Assembly (NCBI RefSeq): GCF_024273235.1
Contig: NZ_JANBVH010000022.1
Span: 1 to 64,000 of the forward strand
Reading direction: 5' to 3'
DNA from: Sphingomonas faeni
Lineage (GTDB): Bacteria > Pseudomonadota > Alphaproteobacteria > Sphingomonadales > Sphingomonadaceae
DNA: 64,000 nucleotides
The notes below the pieces were generated by a model. It ran no database searches. It worked only from the letters and a program-made list of their open reading frames with translations, and was not told where the DNA came from. A program made the position numbers and the translations under genes. This document shows positions 17,697 to 28,130 of the stretch, piece after piece. The stretch's first letter is position 1. Each line of letters starts with the position of its first letter.

Positions 17697-18830
17697 TCAC
17701 GCGGCTTTGGCTTTGGGGACTGACGCTGCGGCGGCGTCGCAAAGCTTGCCCGCGTGCGTAAGCGCGGTCTGGCGCAGGACCTCATCGGTCCAGTCGATGC
17801 TGACGATGTTGTCCTTCATCATCAGCAGCAGGAGATTGTACTGGTTCTTGGCGTAAAGCTCGCTGGCATCGTCACCGAGCAGCGAGGGGACGTTAAGCGG
17901 TGCGACGATCGTGACGCCGCCGACCGTGATCGTCTCGCCCGCTTTCGTGTCTTCGCAATTGCCGCCGCCCTCAGCCGACAAATCGACGATCACCGCGCCG
18001 GCTTTCATGCCGGCGACCTGTGCTTTGCTGATCAACTTTGGCGACGCCCGACCGGGGATCGCGGCCGTGGTAATGACGAGGTCCACAGCTTGAATACGCG
18101 CCGTGAGCACCGCGGCGACCTTCGCCTGCTCCTCCGCGGTGAGGGCTCGCGCGTATCCCCCCTTGCCGCGGGCATCGACGCCGGTGCGAACGAAGGTCGC
18201 GCCCAGCGATAGCGCTTGCTCTTCGGTTTCAGGACGCACGTCATACCCCTCGACCACTGCGCCGAGCCGGTGTGCCGTGGCGATCGCTTCGAGCCCGGCG
18301 ACACCGAGCCCCATCACGAGCACCTTGGCCGGCCCGATCGTACCGGCGGCCGTCGTGATCTTGGGCAGCACGCGCCCGAGATGCGTGGCGCCGAGCTGGA
18401 CCGCATAATAGCCCGCGAGCGCCGACTGGCTCGACAGCGCGTCCATGGCCTGCGCACGCGAAATCCGCGGCACGCGCTCCATCGCGAAGCAGGTGATTTT
18501 CCGGTCGAGCAGGCGCTGGACCAGCACCGGCTCGTTCTGCGCATAGATGAAGGACACCAGGATCGCGCCCTCCTGCATTGCGTCTATCACCTCGAGCTCC
18601 GGGGGCTGGACCGACAGCACGACATCGGCGTCGCGCACCATCGCCGCGCGATCGTCGCAAAACACGACGTCAGTATATGCGCCGTCGGCGAGCTTGATCG
18701 CCGCGCCGGCGCCGGTCTCCATGTGGAGCTTGGCGCCGAGCTTGATCAGCTTTGGGGCAACCGAGGGGGTCAGCGCGACGCGACGCTCATGGGCGCGTGT
18801 CTCTTTGAGAACGGCGAGGTTCACGTACAT
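17697..18830 (-). CDS. pntAA: NAD(P)+ transhydrogenase subunit alpha 1 (soluble, NAD-binding)
   Basis: A 377-residue dI subunit. VLKETRAHERRVALTP is the alanine dehydrogenase/PNT N-terminal signature, VLVMGLGVAGLEAIATAHRLGA the Rossmann NAD site, and RASPKLISKAQVAGMKAGAV the conserved late region. It binds NAD(H) on the cytoplasmic side and docks onto PntB. A stable GC hairpin lies between it and the upstream aldehyde dehydrogenase gene, which may tune relative expression of the two parts of the operon. Confidence 0.93.
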   Translation of the reverse strand: MYVNLAVLKETRAHERRVALTPSVAPKLIKLGAKLHMETGAGAAIKLADGAYTDVVFCDDRAAMVRDADVVLSVQPPELEVIDAMQEGAILVSFIYAQNEPVLVQRLLDRKITCFAMERVPRISRAQAMDALSSQSALAGYYAVQLGATHLGRVLPKITTAAGTIGPAKVLVMGLGVAGLEAIATAHRLGAVVEGYDVRPETEEQALSLGATFVRTGVDARGKGGYARALTAEEQAKVAAVLTARIQAVDLVITTAAIPGRASPKLISKAQVAGMKAGAVIVDLSAEGGGNCEDTKAGETITVGGVTIVAPLNVPSLLGDDASELYAKNQYNLLLLMMKDNIVSIDWTDEVLRQTALTHAGKLCDAAAASVPKAKAA

Positions 18831-18860
18831 TGCGGGTTCCGTGTGGTGGGAGGCCGGGGG

Positions 18861-18883
18861 CGGGCGGGGACGAGCCCCGCCCG
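18861..18883 (-). other. GC-rich hairpin between ALDH and pntAA
   Basis: Nine-base arms CGGGCGGGG and CCCCGCCCG enclose a five-base loop in the 60-bp spacer. There is no U-tract after it on the transcribed strand, so it is more likely an mRNA processing/stability element or weak attenuator than a full terminator. Confidence 0.5.
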
Positions 18884-18890
18884 GATTCGC

Positions 18891-20273
18891 TCAGGCAGGG
18901 GCAGCCATCTTCGCGAGGCGCACCAGCTTCTTGTTGACGAACTGCTGGATGCCCATGTCGCCGAGCTCGCGGCCATACCCTGAGTTCTTGATACCGCCGA
19001 ACGGCAGTTCGGCATCGGTCCAGTCGATGTTGTTGATGAACATCATGCCCGTCTCGACCGCGCTGGCCACGCGGCGGCCGCGCGCCTCGTCCTTGGTCCA
19101 CACCGACCCGCCGAGCCCGAAGTCGGAATCGTTGGCGAGCGCGATCGCTGCGGCCTCGTCCTTCACGCGGTAGAAGGAGGCGACCGGGCCGAAGAATTCG
19201 TCGCGGAAGGCGGGATTGTCGGGCGCGATGTCGGTCAGGATCGTCGGTTGCATGAATGATCCCGGCCGATCGACGCGCTTGCCGCCGATCACCACCTTCG
19301 CACCTGCGCTGACGGCGGCGTCGACCTGGCCCAGCAGCTGGACCAGCGCGGCTTCACTGGAGAGCGGCCCGAGCGTGGTCGTCTCGTCGAGTGGGTCGCC
19401 CGCCTTGAGTGCTGACAGTGCTGCCTGGAAACGCGCGAGGAACGCATCGGCAACCGAGTCCACGACGATGAAGCGTTTCGCCGCGCAACAGGTCTGGCCG
19501 GTATTGTACATCCGGCCCCACACCGCCCAGGGAATCGTGTGGTCGAGATCGGCGTCTTCGAGCACGATGAACGCGTCGCTGCCGCCCAGTTCCATCGACG
19601 AGATTTTCAGATTTTTGCCGGCGCGCGCCGCAATGCTCTGTCCGGCAGCGACGCTGCCTGTCAGTGCGACGCCCTTGACGCGGGGATCGTCGATGATCCG
19701 GTTCGACTGGTCGTGCGAGATGAGGAGGTTGGTGTACAGCCCCGCCGGGGCGCCCGCATCGAGGAGCAGCTGCTCGAACGCGATGGCGCATCGCGGGACG
19801 ATCCCGGCATGCTTCACCACCAGCACATTGCCCGCCATCAGATGCGGCCCGGCGATTCGCGCCAGCTGGTAATACGGGAAATTCCACGGCTCGACGCAAA
19901 AGATCACGCCAATCGGGCTGCTCTCCATATGCGCTTCGCCCACAGTTGGGTCGAGCTTGACGGGGGCGAGGAAGCGCTCGGCATTCTTGGCGTAATAGGT
20001 CAGGATTCGTGCGCTGAACTCCACTTCGCCCCGCGCCTCGGAAATGCGCTTGCCCATCTCGAGCGTCATCGTGTGCGCGAAGGTATCGGCCTGAGCATGG
20101 AGCAGCTCGGCGGCCTTTTTGATGATGGTTGCGCGCTCGGGATAGCTCTTCAGGCGCCAGCCCTCGTAGCAGGTCTGCGCCGTCGCGAGCTTCGTCTCAA
20201 GCTCCGCGTCGGCAATGTCCGCGAAGCTCTGCAGCGTCTTCCCATCGAACGGATTGAGGCTTTGATAGGTCAT
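18891..20273 (-). CDS. Aldehyde dehydrogenase (succinate-semialdehyde type)
   Basis: A 460-residue ALDH. The Glu base lies in MELGGSDAFIV, the nucleophilic Cys in NTGQTCCAAKRFIV, and cofactor-site residues in PWNFPYYQLAR and GSVAAGQ. The length and N-terminus (MTYQSLNPFDGKTLQSF) resemble the short NAD(P)-dependent succinate-semialdehyde/aldehyde dehydrogenases. The ATG has a GAAGGAA SD. It is the first gene of the ALDH-pntAA-pntAB-pntB-adhP unit, with a FixJ-like box and -10 hexamer upstream. The substrate in vivo is not determined by sequence. Confidence 0.88.
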   Translation of the reverse strand: MTYQSLNPFDGKTLQSFADIADAELETKLATAQTCYEGWRLKSYPERATIIKKAAELLHAQADTFAHTMTLEMGKRISEARGEVEFSARILTYYAKNAERFLAPVKLDPTVGEAHMESSPIGVIFCVEPWNFPYYQLARIAGPHLMAGNVLVVKHAGIVPRCAIAFEQLLLDAGAPAGLYTNLLISHDQSNRIIDDPRVKGVALTGSVAAGQSIAARAGKNLKISSMELGGSDAFIVLEDADLDHTIPWAVWGRMYNTGQTCCAAKRFIVVDSVADAFLARFQAALSALKAGDPLDETTTLGPLSSEAALVQLLGQVDAAVSAGAKVVIGGKRVDRPGSFMQPTILTDIAPDNPAFRDEFFGPVASFYRVKDEAAAIALANDSDFGLGGSVWTKDEARGRRVASAVETGMMFINNIDWTDAELPFGGIKNSGYGRELGDMGIQQFVNKKLVRLAKMAAPA

Positions 20274-20403
20274 GCAAGCTTCCTTCTGGAACCAACCTGG
20301 GGCCGCGCCGCAGCACGTCGATCGCATCCTGAAAAATCGGGGCACGCCGGTATGGCGTTGATCGTTCGTCGATTTAGGCTTCTGCGGGGGCCGCGGTGCA
20401 GCC

Positions 20404-20417
20404 TCGGGAACTACCTA
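20404..20417 (-). promoter_or_regulatory. FixJ-like box (TAGGTAGTTCCCGA), ALDH-pnt-adhP operon
   Basis: Reads toward the aldehyde dehydrogenase gene. A -10-like TAAATC (20371-20376) begins 27 nt downstream of the box. Together with the box at 20460 it fills the 315-bp divergent spacer; no gene is seen there. Confidence 0.8.
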
Positions 20418-20459
20418 CAGATCACCTGATCCTCGATCGATGCAGCTCTGAGTGTCGGA

Positions 20460-20473
20460 TGCGTAGTTCCCGA
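20460..20473 (+). promoter_or_regulatory. FixJ-like box (TGCGTAGTTCCCGA), flavoprotein gene
   Basis: Points right, toward the quinone-reductase-like gene. TATCCT (20500-20505) starts 26 nt after the box. The back-to-back arrangement with the minus-strand box suggests one regulator driving both directions. Confidence 0.82.
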
Positions 20474-20589
20474 GGCTGAGCACTTCATCCCGGCTCGCCT
20501 ATCCTGCAGCTTGCAACGGCGATCTGCCGCTCGCGCGAACACGCCGATCTTTGGCGCGGGCGGTGCGACGCAGAGGGTCAGGAGACGAC

Positions 20590-21294
20590 ATGACATCCAT
20601 CGCGCAATTCGCCCCGGCATCGGCAATGCAGCCACTGCCAGAAATCGACCAGCATCCGGAAAGCCGTCACGCCGTAATCGTGTGCAACCCCGACCGGCAT
20701 AGCTTCGATCATTCGATTGCGCTTCGATATGCCGAAACGGTGCGCGGGGCGGGACACGAGGTCGTGATCCGCGATCTCTATGCGATGGGCTTCGATCCGG
20801 TGCTCAAGATTGCCGAGCAACCCTCCAACCAGGCATTCGCACCAGCTCGTGATGTCGCGCGGGAATTACAGGAACTGGCGGGCTGCGAGGTGTTCGTGCT
20901 GGTCTATCCGATCTGGTTCGGCACTCCGCCGGCGATGATGAAGGGCTATATTGAGCGCGTGCTTGGAGCTGGTGTCAGGCCGCAGCCGGTACAGCAGGGC
21001 AGCCCGACCGCATTGCTCGGCCACAAGACGCTGTTGAGCTTTACGACATCTGCCACCACCAATGTGTGGCTTGACGAGCAGGGCCAGCTGATGGCGCTAC
21101 GCCAGGTGGTCGATCTGTATCTGGTTCATGCCTTTGGTATGCGGAAGCAGTCGCACGTCAGCTTTGACCATATCACCGAGGACATGAGCGATCATTTCGC
21201 TCAGCAATATTTGCTCGAGGTGGAGGAAGAAGCAAAGCGCGTCTGCGTCGACATCGATGCGCTTTCGAATGGGGCCGGCCGCGCTCAGGGATGA
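20590..21294 (+). CDS. NAD(P)H:quinone oxidoreductase family flavoprotein
   Basis: A 234-residue flavodoxin-like protein. HAVIVCNPDRHSFDHSIALR forms the flavin phosphate loop, RDLYAMGFDPVL is a family motif, and VLVYPIWFGTPPAMMKGYIERVLG is the isoalloxazine/active-site stretch of NQO1/KefF/YheR-type two-electron reductases. The start ATG has a GGAG SD. A paralogue lies 700 bp downstream. It could keep quinones reduced or detoxify them when oxygen is scarce. It ends 10 bp inside the convergent YoaK-like gene. Confidence 0.85.
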   Translation: MTSIAQFAPASAMQPLPEIDQHPESRHAVIVCNPDRHSFDHSIALRYAETVRGAGHEVVIRDLYAMGFDPVLKIAEQPSNQAFAPARDVARELQELAGCEVFVLVYPIWFGTPPAMMKGYIERVLGAGVRPQPVQQGSPTALLGHKTLLSFTTSATTNVWLDEQGQLMALRQVVDLYLVHAFGMRKQSHVSFDHITEDMSDHFAQQYLLEVEEEAKRVCVDIDALSNGAGRAQG

Positions 21295-21947
21295 TCGAGC
21301 CGGAGCGCGGCGGCGGACAACGCCAACAACATGATCACGGGCACCCATAACGCTGCAATTCCGACGTAGGGATAGAGTAATGCCCCGGACAAGGCGCCTG
21401 TCGCAAGGCTCAGCCATTGCGCGAGATAGGGGAGCCACGCCCAGCGCTCGCCCCCAGCGGCCGCACCGGCGAGCCGCTGGCCGAGCTTGACGAGCGTTCC
21501 GGTCATATAGGTCAGACCGATTTGCACGTCGCCGTCGCGTTCGAACACGGCATTCTCGGCACCCATCGCCAGGGCCATCGCGGTGAACGCGAGCGTGCGG
21601 CCGCCAACGGTGTGCAACGCGATCGCTGCTGCGAGAAGGGTGGCCACGACGAGCAATACCCAGGTGCGCCGACGGCGACCGGCCATCCGGCTGATCGTGG
21701 ACCCCAGTACCACTCCGAGGACAAACGTGCCGATCAACCCGATAGCGACCAGTCCGTCGTGCGCGCGGTCCGCAAGGCCAACCCCCATGCGCGTTGTGTT
21801 GCCGCTCATGAACGATACAAAGAAACCCCCGAGCGCGAGAAAGCCGACCGCATCGACGAAGCCGGCGACACAGGAGGCGACGCCCGCGAACGCACGCACG
21901 CGAGGCGCTAGGCGGTTCAACGGCCAAGGCCTGTACGTAAACTCCAC
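21285..21947 (-). CDS. YoaK/DUF1275 family membrane protein
   Basis: A 220-residue integral membrane protein with about six hydrophobic segments. GVASCVAGFVDAVGFLALGGFFVSFMSGNTTR is arranged as in DUF1275, where SGNTT is the most conserved motif; GAENAVFERDGDVQIGLTYMTGTLVKLGQ is the second hallmark. A GTG start is assumed; no strong SD. It overlaps the end of the preceding convergent gene by 10 bp. Function of the family is unknown. Confidence 0.8.
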   Translation of the reverse strand: MEFTYRPWPLNRLAPRVRAFAGVASCVAGFVDAVGFLALGGFFVSFMSGNTTRMGVGLADRAHDGLVAIGLIGTFVLGVVLGSTISRMAGRRRRTWVLLVVATLLAAAIALHTVGGRTLAFTAMALAMGAENAVFERDGDVQIGLTYMTGTLVKLGQRLAGAAAGGERWAWLPYLAQWLSLATGALSGALLYPYVGIAALWVPVIMLLALSAAALRLDHP

Positions 21948-21997
21948 AAGCGCCAGCTCTCGCGTTGCTGGCTATGCCGGTTCATCGGAGATTCTCC

Positions 21998-22672
21998 ATG
22001 AACACCGCGCGCCACACCGCCCCGCTTCGCCATGTCGTCGTGCTGGGCCATCCTGCTACCCATAGCTTCAACCGCGCGATTGCCGAGCGCTATTGCGAGG
22101 TCGTCCGCGATTGCGGGCAGGAGGTCGTATTGCGCGACCTCTACGCTCTCGACTTCGATCCGCGTCTGCATGCCGACAGACTCCCCGGCCTTCCGACAGA
22201 TCATCTTTCGGGAGATGTGTCACGCGAGCTCGGGCTTTTGCACGGCGCCGATGTGATCGTGTTCATCTACCCTTTGTGGTTCGGAATGCCGCCGGCGATT
22301 ATCAAGGGCTATGTCGATCGAGTGCTCGGAGAGGCGCTGACGCCGCGCGATATCAAGAACCACATCCCGGACGCGATTCTCAACCGCAAGCGGTTTGCGA
22401 CCTTTTCGACGTCGGCCACGACCCGGGCCTGGCTCGAAGAGCAGGGGCAGTGGCAATCGTTGCATCAGGCGTTCGACGCCTATCTCCTGTCGATCTTCGG
22501 CATGCGCGATGGCGGCCACACCCATTTCGACGCGATCGTCGATCCGCTCGATCCGCTCTATGCGGCTGAGACGTTGTTTGCCGTCGGAGAGAAAGCCCGT
22601 GTCCTGTGCAGCACGGCCTTGGCCGAGCGCCACGCGACCGCTGTGGAAAGTCTGCTCATAGACCGGGGGTAA
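21998..22672 (+). CDS. NAD(P)H:quinone oxidoreductase family flavoprotein (paralogue)
   Basis: A 224-residue homologue of the protein encoded at 20590, sharing the HVVVLGHPATHSFNRAIAER phosphate loop, RDLYALDFDPRL and FIYPLWFGMPPAIIKGYVDRVLG. The two differ clearly in sequence, so the duplication is not recent. The ATG follows a CGGAG SD. No FixJ-like box is found directly upstream. It converges on the L,D-transpeptidase gene. Confidence 0.85.
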   Translation: MNTARHTAPLRHVVVLGHPATHSFNRAIAERYCEVVRDCGQEVVLRDLYALDFDPRLHADRLPGLPTDHLSGDVSRELGLLHGADVIVFIYPLWFGMPPAIIKGYVDRVLGEALTPRDIKNHIPDAILNRKRFATFSTSATTRAWLEEQGQWQSLHQAFDAYLLSIFGMRDGGHTHFDAIVDPLDPLYAAETLFAVGEKARVLCSTALAERHATAVESLLIDRG

Positions 22673-22709
22673 CGAACGACCGATGCCGTGGACCGGCGAC
22701 CGGCCGCTC

Positions 22710-23657
22710 TTACGATCCATCGGTCGCGATGACGGTGAGGGGCTCGCCGGTGCCCGCATCCTTCAGCGTGTCGCGTGTGATCAGCAAGGTCGTGCCCGGC
22801 GTAAGGACCGTCTCCAACAACGCGCCGAACCCCGGAGGGAGATGTCCTTTGGCCTCGTCCTCCGGCGAAAGATCGGCTGAGGCACCCGGAGCCTGTCCGG
22901 GTAATGGCAGGCGAAGCCAGTGCGCGCCGCTGGCATTCTTCGTTCCCAGCGTGAAGGCTTCCGTCACCGTAACTGGGCCGTCGATCGCAATCTCACTGGA
23001 GCCGATCTCGACGCCGTTGCGCAGGACGATCAGTCGCCGATCGCGGCCGCTGACGACGATCGACACTGGGCCGGCCGGGGCACGGTCGGGATGCCAGACA
23101 AAGGGACTCGCGGTCGCTTCGGGCTTCCCCGAAAGAAGCGGAGGGGCCGCGACAGCGACCGGCACCGCGGCATCGTCAGTGATGACCACGGTCATGCCGA
23201 GACGCGTTATTCCATAGAGCAATTTGGCGAAGGCAAGGGGCAGACGGATGCAGCCATGCGACGCCGGAAAGCCCGGAAGATTGCCAGCGTGCATCGCGAT
23301 ACCACCCCAGGTCAGGCGCTGCATGAACGGCATCGGCGCGTCGGAGTAGAGGTTCGACTTATGATCCACCGCTTTTTGCAGCACGGTGAAGACGCCGGTC
23401 GGGGTGGCATGGCCGCGGGTGCCGCTCGAAATCGTTGACACGCCGATCGGAACGCCGTTTCGATAGGCATAAGCCCGCTGCGTCTTCAAGCTGACGATGA
23501 CGGTGACGGGGCCCTCGGGCGCGACCTGGGGTGCCCATAAGAACTCGCCCGGCTTCATGCGTTCGATCTGTCCGTCCACCGCAACGGGCAGGCTCTGCCC
23601 GATGGCGGACGTCGTGCTGGCCAGGGCGACGAGTATCGCGACAAGCCGGACGCTCAC
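22710..23657 (-). CDS. L,D-transpeptidase (YkuD), exported
   Basis: A 315-residue protein with a signal peptide (residues 1-21, MSVRLVAILVALASTTSAIG). The YkuD catalytic core is HAGNLPGFPASHGCIRLP, with nucleophile Cys136. A C-terminal extension repeats a beta-rich fold (GPVSIVVSGRDRRLIVLRNG resembles GPVTVIVSLKTQRAYAYRNG near the N-terminus), suggesting a second, degenerate catalytic-like unit without Cys. It forms 3-3 peptidoglycan crosslinks or anchors proteins in the periplasm. It starts inside the stop of the small upstream gene (ATGA). Confidence 0.87.
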   Translation of the reverse strand: MSVRLVAILVALASTTSAIGQSLPVAVDGQIERMKPGEFLWAPQVAPEGPVTVIVSLKTQRAYAYRNGVPIGVSTISSGTRGHATPTGVFTVLQKAVDHKSNLYSDAPMPFMQRLTWGGIAMHAGNLPGFPASHGCIRLPLAFAKLLYGITRLGMTVVITDDAAVPVAVAAPPLLSGKPEATASPFVWHPDRAPAGPVSIVVSGRDRRLIVLRNGVEIGSSEIAIDGPVTVTEAFTLGTKNASGAHWLRLPLPGQAPGASADLSPEDEAKGHLPPGFGALLETVLTPGTTLLITRDTLKDAGTGEPLTVIATDGS

Positions 23658-23929
23658 TGCGGTTGCTGCATCATTGGAGGCAATGCGACGGACGACACGA
23701 GGCCGATAATCGTCGACGCCAGCGGCGAGTCCTGTCGGTCCAAGGATATCGACCTAGGAGTCCGCCCCTCACGTGTCTCGATAATTGTCTCGAGGCGTGT
23801 TGCATACCGGGCTGCGAGATCCTCGTGGACCGTGCGAGCGCAACAGTCGGCAGCCGCGCGCGCCATGCGCAGCGACTGCACGACGCGCTGCTGCACATAC
23901 TGGAATTCCGCATTTTCGAGGTACATCAT
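23654..23929 (-). CDS. Small uncharacterised protein coupled to the L,D-transpeptidase
   Basis: A 91-residue protein beginning MMYLENAEFQYVQQRVVQSL, with a helical first half containing a Cys pair and a low-complexity hydrophobic tail. AGGAA lies just upstream, and a four-base overlap with the transpeptidase start argues that it is real. A degenerate FixJ-like box with a correctly spaced -10 lies upstream. I do not recognise the family. Confidence 0.65.
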   Translation of the reverse strand: MMYLENAEFQYVQQRVVQSLRMARAAADCCARTVHEDLAARYATRLETIIETREGRTPRSISLDRQDSPLASTIIGLVSSVALPPMMQQPQ

Positions 23930-24005
23930 GATTTCCTGGCTCGCCGCCGGGCTCGGCTTACGATCGAGTATGTCGGTAGAGCGGAGGGTGCCGATCGTCT
24001 GGCAT

Positions 24006-24019
24006 CGGAAAACACGTAC
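24006..24019 (-). promoter_or_regulatory. Degenerate FixJ-like box (TACGTGTTTTCCGA)
   Basis: Points to the small-protein/L,D-transpeptidase operon. TACCGA (23973-23978) begins 27 nt downstream. Three positions differ from the main consensus, but the same TACGTGTT form recurs upstream of the alternative oxidase gene. Confidence 0.45.
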
Positions 24020-24032
24020 CAGCCGCGCACCT

Positions 24033-24046
24033 GCGTACTTCCCGAT
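24033..24046 (+). promoter_or_regulatory. FixJ-like box (TGCGTACTTCCCGA), cbpA
   Basis: Points to the DnaJ-like gene; TATCGC (24073-24078) begins 26 nt after the box. It forms a divergent pair with the degenerate minus-strand site. Confidence 0.78.
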
Positions 24047-24186
24047 CCTAGGAGGGGCGGGCCGGGGTCCCCTATCGCCATGTCATCGGGACACGCGGGT
24101 TCCGCGAGATACTTCTTTTGCGCCGTCATGCGTGTCCCGATCCCGAGAACGGCCCAACCTGAATTAAATGGCAGGGCTCACACAGG

Positions 24187-25122
24187 ATGGATGGCGTGGA
24201 CGATCCCTATACAACATTGGGCGTCGCGAAGACCGCGAGCCAGGACGAAATCCGGCGCGCCTACCGCAAGCTCGCCAAAAAGCATCACCCCGACCTCAAT
24301 CCCGGGGACACCAAAGCCGAGGATCACTTCAAGAAAATCTCGGCCGCCAACGGATTGCTGTCCGACGCGGATAAACGGGGCCGTTTCGATCGTGGGGAGA
24401 TCGACGCGGGGGGCCAGGAACGTGCCGCGCAACCTTCCTATCGTGAGCACGCCCAAGGCGATTCCGGACGGCGTTATAGCCGGGCCGAAGCCCCCGGACA
24501 GGGATGGGACGGACAGGATTTCAGCGACATTTTCGGCACGATGTTCAGCCAGGGACGACGCTCCGGAGCCGACCATCGTGCCCGCGGCGACGACGAGCGC
24601 TATTCACTCACGACGAGCTTCCTGGATGCCGTCAATGGCGCGACCCGGCGCCTGACGCTTCCGGATGGCCGCACGCTCGACGTGAAGATTCCCGCCGGTG
24701 CCGTCGATGGTGTCGTCATGCGGCTTAAGGGGCAGGGCGGGCGGGGCCTGAACGACGGACCTGCAGGCGACGCGATGATCGAGATCCACGTCGCGCCACA
24801 TCCGTTCTTCGAGCGGCTCGGCCAGGACATTCGCCTCGTTCTGCCGGTGACGCTATCCGAAGCGGTGCTCGGCGCCGCGGTCGAGGTGCGCACCCCAAGG
24901 GGTAAGGTTTCGATGCGGATCCCCGCGGGCTCGGACTCCGGGACCGAGCTGCGTCTGCGCGGCCGCGGCGTGCCCTCTACCAAGAACCAGGAGGCTGGCG
25001 ACCTCTACGCGACCTTGCGGATCTTTGTCGGCCCGCCCGACCCGGCGCTTGCCGACTTCCTTCGGACCTGGTCGCCGGAAACGCCCGTCGATCCGCGCCG
25101 CTTTATGGAGGACACGCCATGA
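24187..25122 (+). CDS. cbpA: CbpA-type DnaJ co-chaperone
   Basis: A 311-residue protein with an N-terminal J domain (DPYTTLGVAKTASQDEIRRA; the invariant HPD lies in KKHHPDLN). A Gly/Arg-rich linker and two C-terminal peptide-binding beta domains follow; there is no Cys-rich zinc domain. That layout is CbpA rather than DnaJ. It stimulates DnaK ATPase. It overlaps the cbpM start by four bases and is followed by grpE and dnaK. Confidence 0.9.
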   Translation: MDGVDDPYTTLGVAKTASQDEIRRAYRKLAKKHHPDLNPGDTKAEDHFKKISAANGLLSDADKRGRFDRGEIDAGGQERAAQPSYREHAQGDSGRRYSRAEAPGQGWDGQDFSDIFGTMFSQGRRSGADHRARGDDERYSLTTSFLDAVNGATRRLTLPDGRTLDVKIPAGAVDGVVMRLKGQGGRGLNDGPAGDAMIEIHVAPHPFFERLGQDIRLVLPVTLSEAVLGAAVEVRTPRGKVSMRIPAGSDSGTELRLRGRGVPSTKNQEAGDLYATLRIFVGPPDPALADFLRTWSPETPVDPRRFMEDTP

Positions 25123-25460
25123 TCAGCTTCGACGTCCTGATCGCCCGCACCGCAGGGCTTTGCCCCGTCGATCTTCACCGCTGGATTTCGAACAAGTGGG
25201 TTCGGCCGGACGGAGATGCCGGCCACTATGCCTTTCACGAAATCGATGTCGCACGCGTCAGGCTCATCTTCGAACTGCGCGACGATCTCGACGTCAACGA
25301 AGCGGCTTTGCCGGTCGTCCTGTCACTGCTCGATCAGCTCTACGACGCCCGGCGTCGGATGCGCGAGCTCGGCGACGCGCTCGGCGACCTCGCACCCGCA
25401 CCACTGCGACAGGCGCTGATCGACCGGCTTTCCGGACCAAATGCCGGCTCGAATGCGTAG
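25119..25460 (+). CDS. cbpM: CbpM-like chaperone modulator
   Basis: A 113-residue MerR-like helical protein (CPVDLHRWISNKWVRPDG; HEIDVARVRLIFELRDDLDV) matching CbpM, which binds and inhibits the CbpA J domain. It is translationally coupled to cbpA. Its final codons and TAG stop lie inside the FixJ-like box that drives grpE-dnaK. Confidence 0.85.
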   Translation: MISFDVLIARTAGLCPVDLHRWISNKWVRPDGDAGHYAFHEIDVARVRLIFELRDDLDVNEAALPVVLSLLDQLYDARRRMRELGDALGDLAPAPLRQALIDRLSGPNAGSNA

Positions 25461-25467
25461 TTTCCGA
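25454..25467 (+). promoter_or_regulatory. FixJ-like box (TGCGTAGTTTCCGA), grpE-dnaK
   Basis: The TAG within the box is the cbpM stop codon. TATGAT (25495-25500) begins 27 nt downstream, giving a good -10 about 60 bp before grpE. Confidence 0.82.
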
Positions 25468-25557
25468 GGCTGACGAGCGCGCCAAAACGCCGCCTATGAT
25501 CTGCCCCGGAGCGGCGCGTTCGATCTGCCGCATGCACCCCTTTTGAAAAGCAGCGCC

Positions 25558-26121
25558 ATGAACCCGACGAGCGATCCTCTTCACCCCGGCAACCTGCCGG
25601 AGGCCGACGATGGCCCGGACGCCGCTGCGCCAGAGAGCGCTTTTACCGAGATGCGCGATCGCTGGATGCGATCGCAGGCCGAGATCGCCAACGTCCGGAC
25701 CCGCGCGCGGCGCGACGTCGACGACGCTCGCCAGTTCGCGGTGCAGAAATTCGCGACCGATGTCGTCGAGGCCGCCGAGAACTTGCATCGCGGTTTGGAA
25801 GGCCTGCCGGCTGCGTCCGCGCATGAATCCGAGAACATGACCGGGATTCGGCGCGGGCTGCTCGAGATCGAGCGGGGCTTTATCGGCGTTCTCGAACGCA
25901 ACGGGGTCAAGCGCGACGATCCGGCGGGATCGTTATTCGATCCCAATCTGCATCAGGCAATGTCCGAGCAAGAGGCGGTGGGGGTTAAGCCCGGCACGAT
26001 CCTCCAGACCCTGGCGCCGACCTGGACGCTGAACGGAAGGCTGCTGCGACCGGCGATGGTCATTGTCGCCAAGGCAGCCTCCGCGCCGCCGCCCGCCACA
26101 CCACGGCGTCCGGCGCACTAG
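25558..26121 (+). CDS. grpE: GrpE nucleotide-exchange factor
   Basis: A 187-residue protein with the long GrpE helix (RWMRSQAEIANVRTRARRDV) and C-terminal beta domain (FDPNLHQAMSEQEA; KPGTILQTLAPTWTLNGRLL). The signature NGRLLRPAMVIVA is present. It releases ADP from DnaK. The ATG is 104 bp before dnaK's start in the same direction. It is probably a second, island-borne copy specialised for stress, with the housekeeping copy elsewhere; that is inference. Confidence 0.9.
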   Translation: MNPTSDPLHPGNLPEADDGPDAAAPESAFTEMRDRWMRSQAEIANVRTRARRDVDDARQFAVQKFATDVVEAAENLHRGLEGLPAASAHESENMTGIRRGLLEIERGFIGVLERNGVKRDDPAGSLFDPNLHQAMSEQEAVGVKPGTILQTLAPTWTLNGRLLRPAMVIVAKAASAPPPATPRRPAH

Positions 26122-26225
26122 ACCTACCACCGGAAGGGTCTGTCGGTCGATCGCATCAGACCCCTGTCTCCCAATGAACCGCAAATGCCCGAGAGCCGAT
26201 GCGCTTCCCACCCAAGGATAAGATC

Positions 26226-28126
<1,901 letters not shown>

Positions 28127-28130
<4 letters not shown>

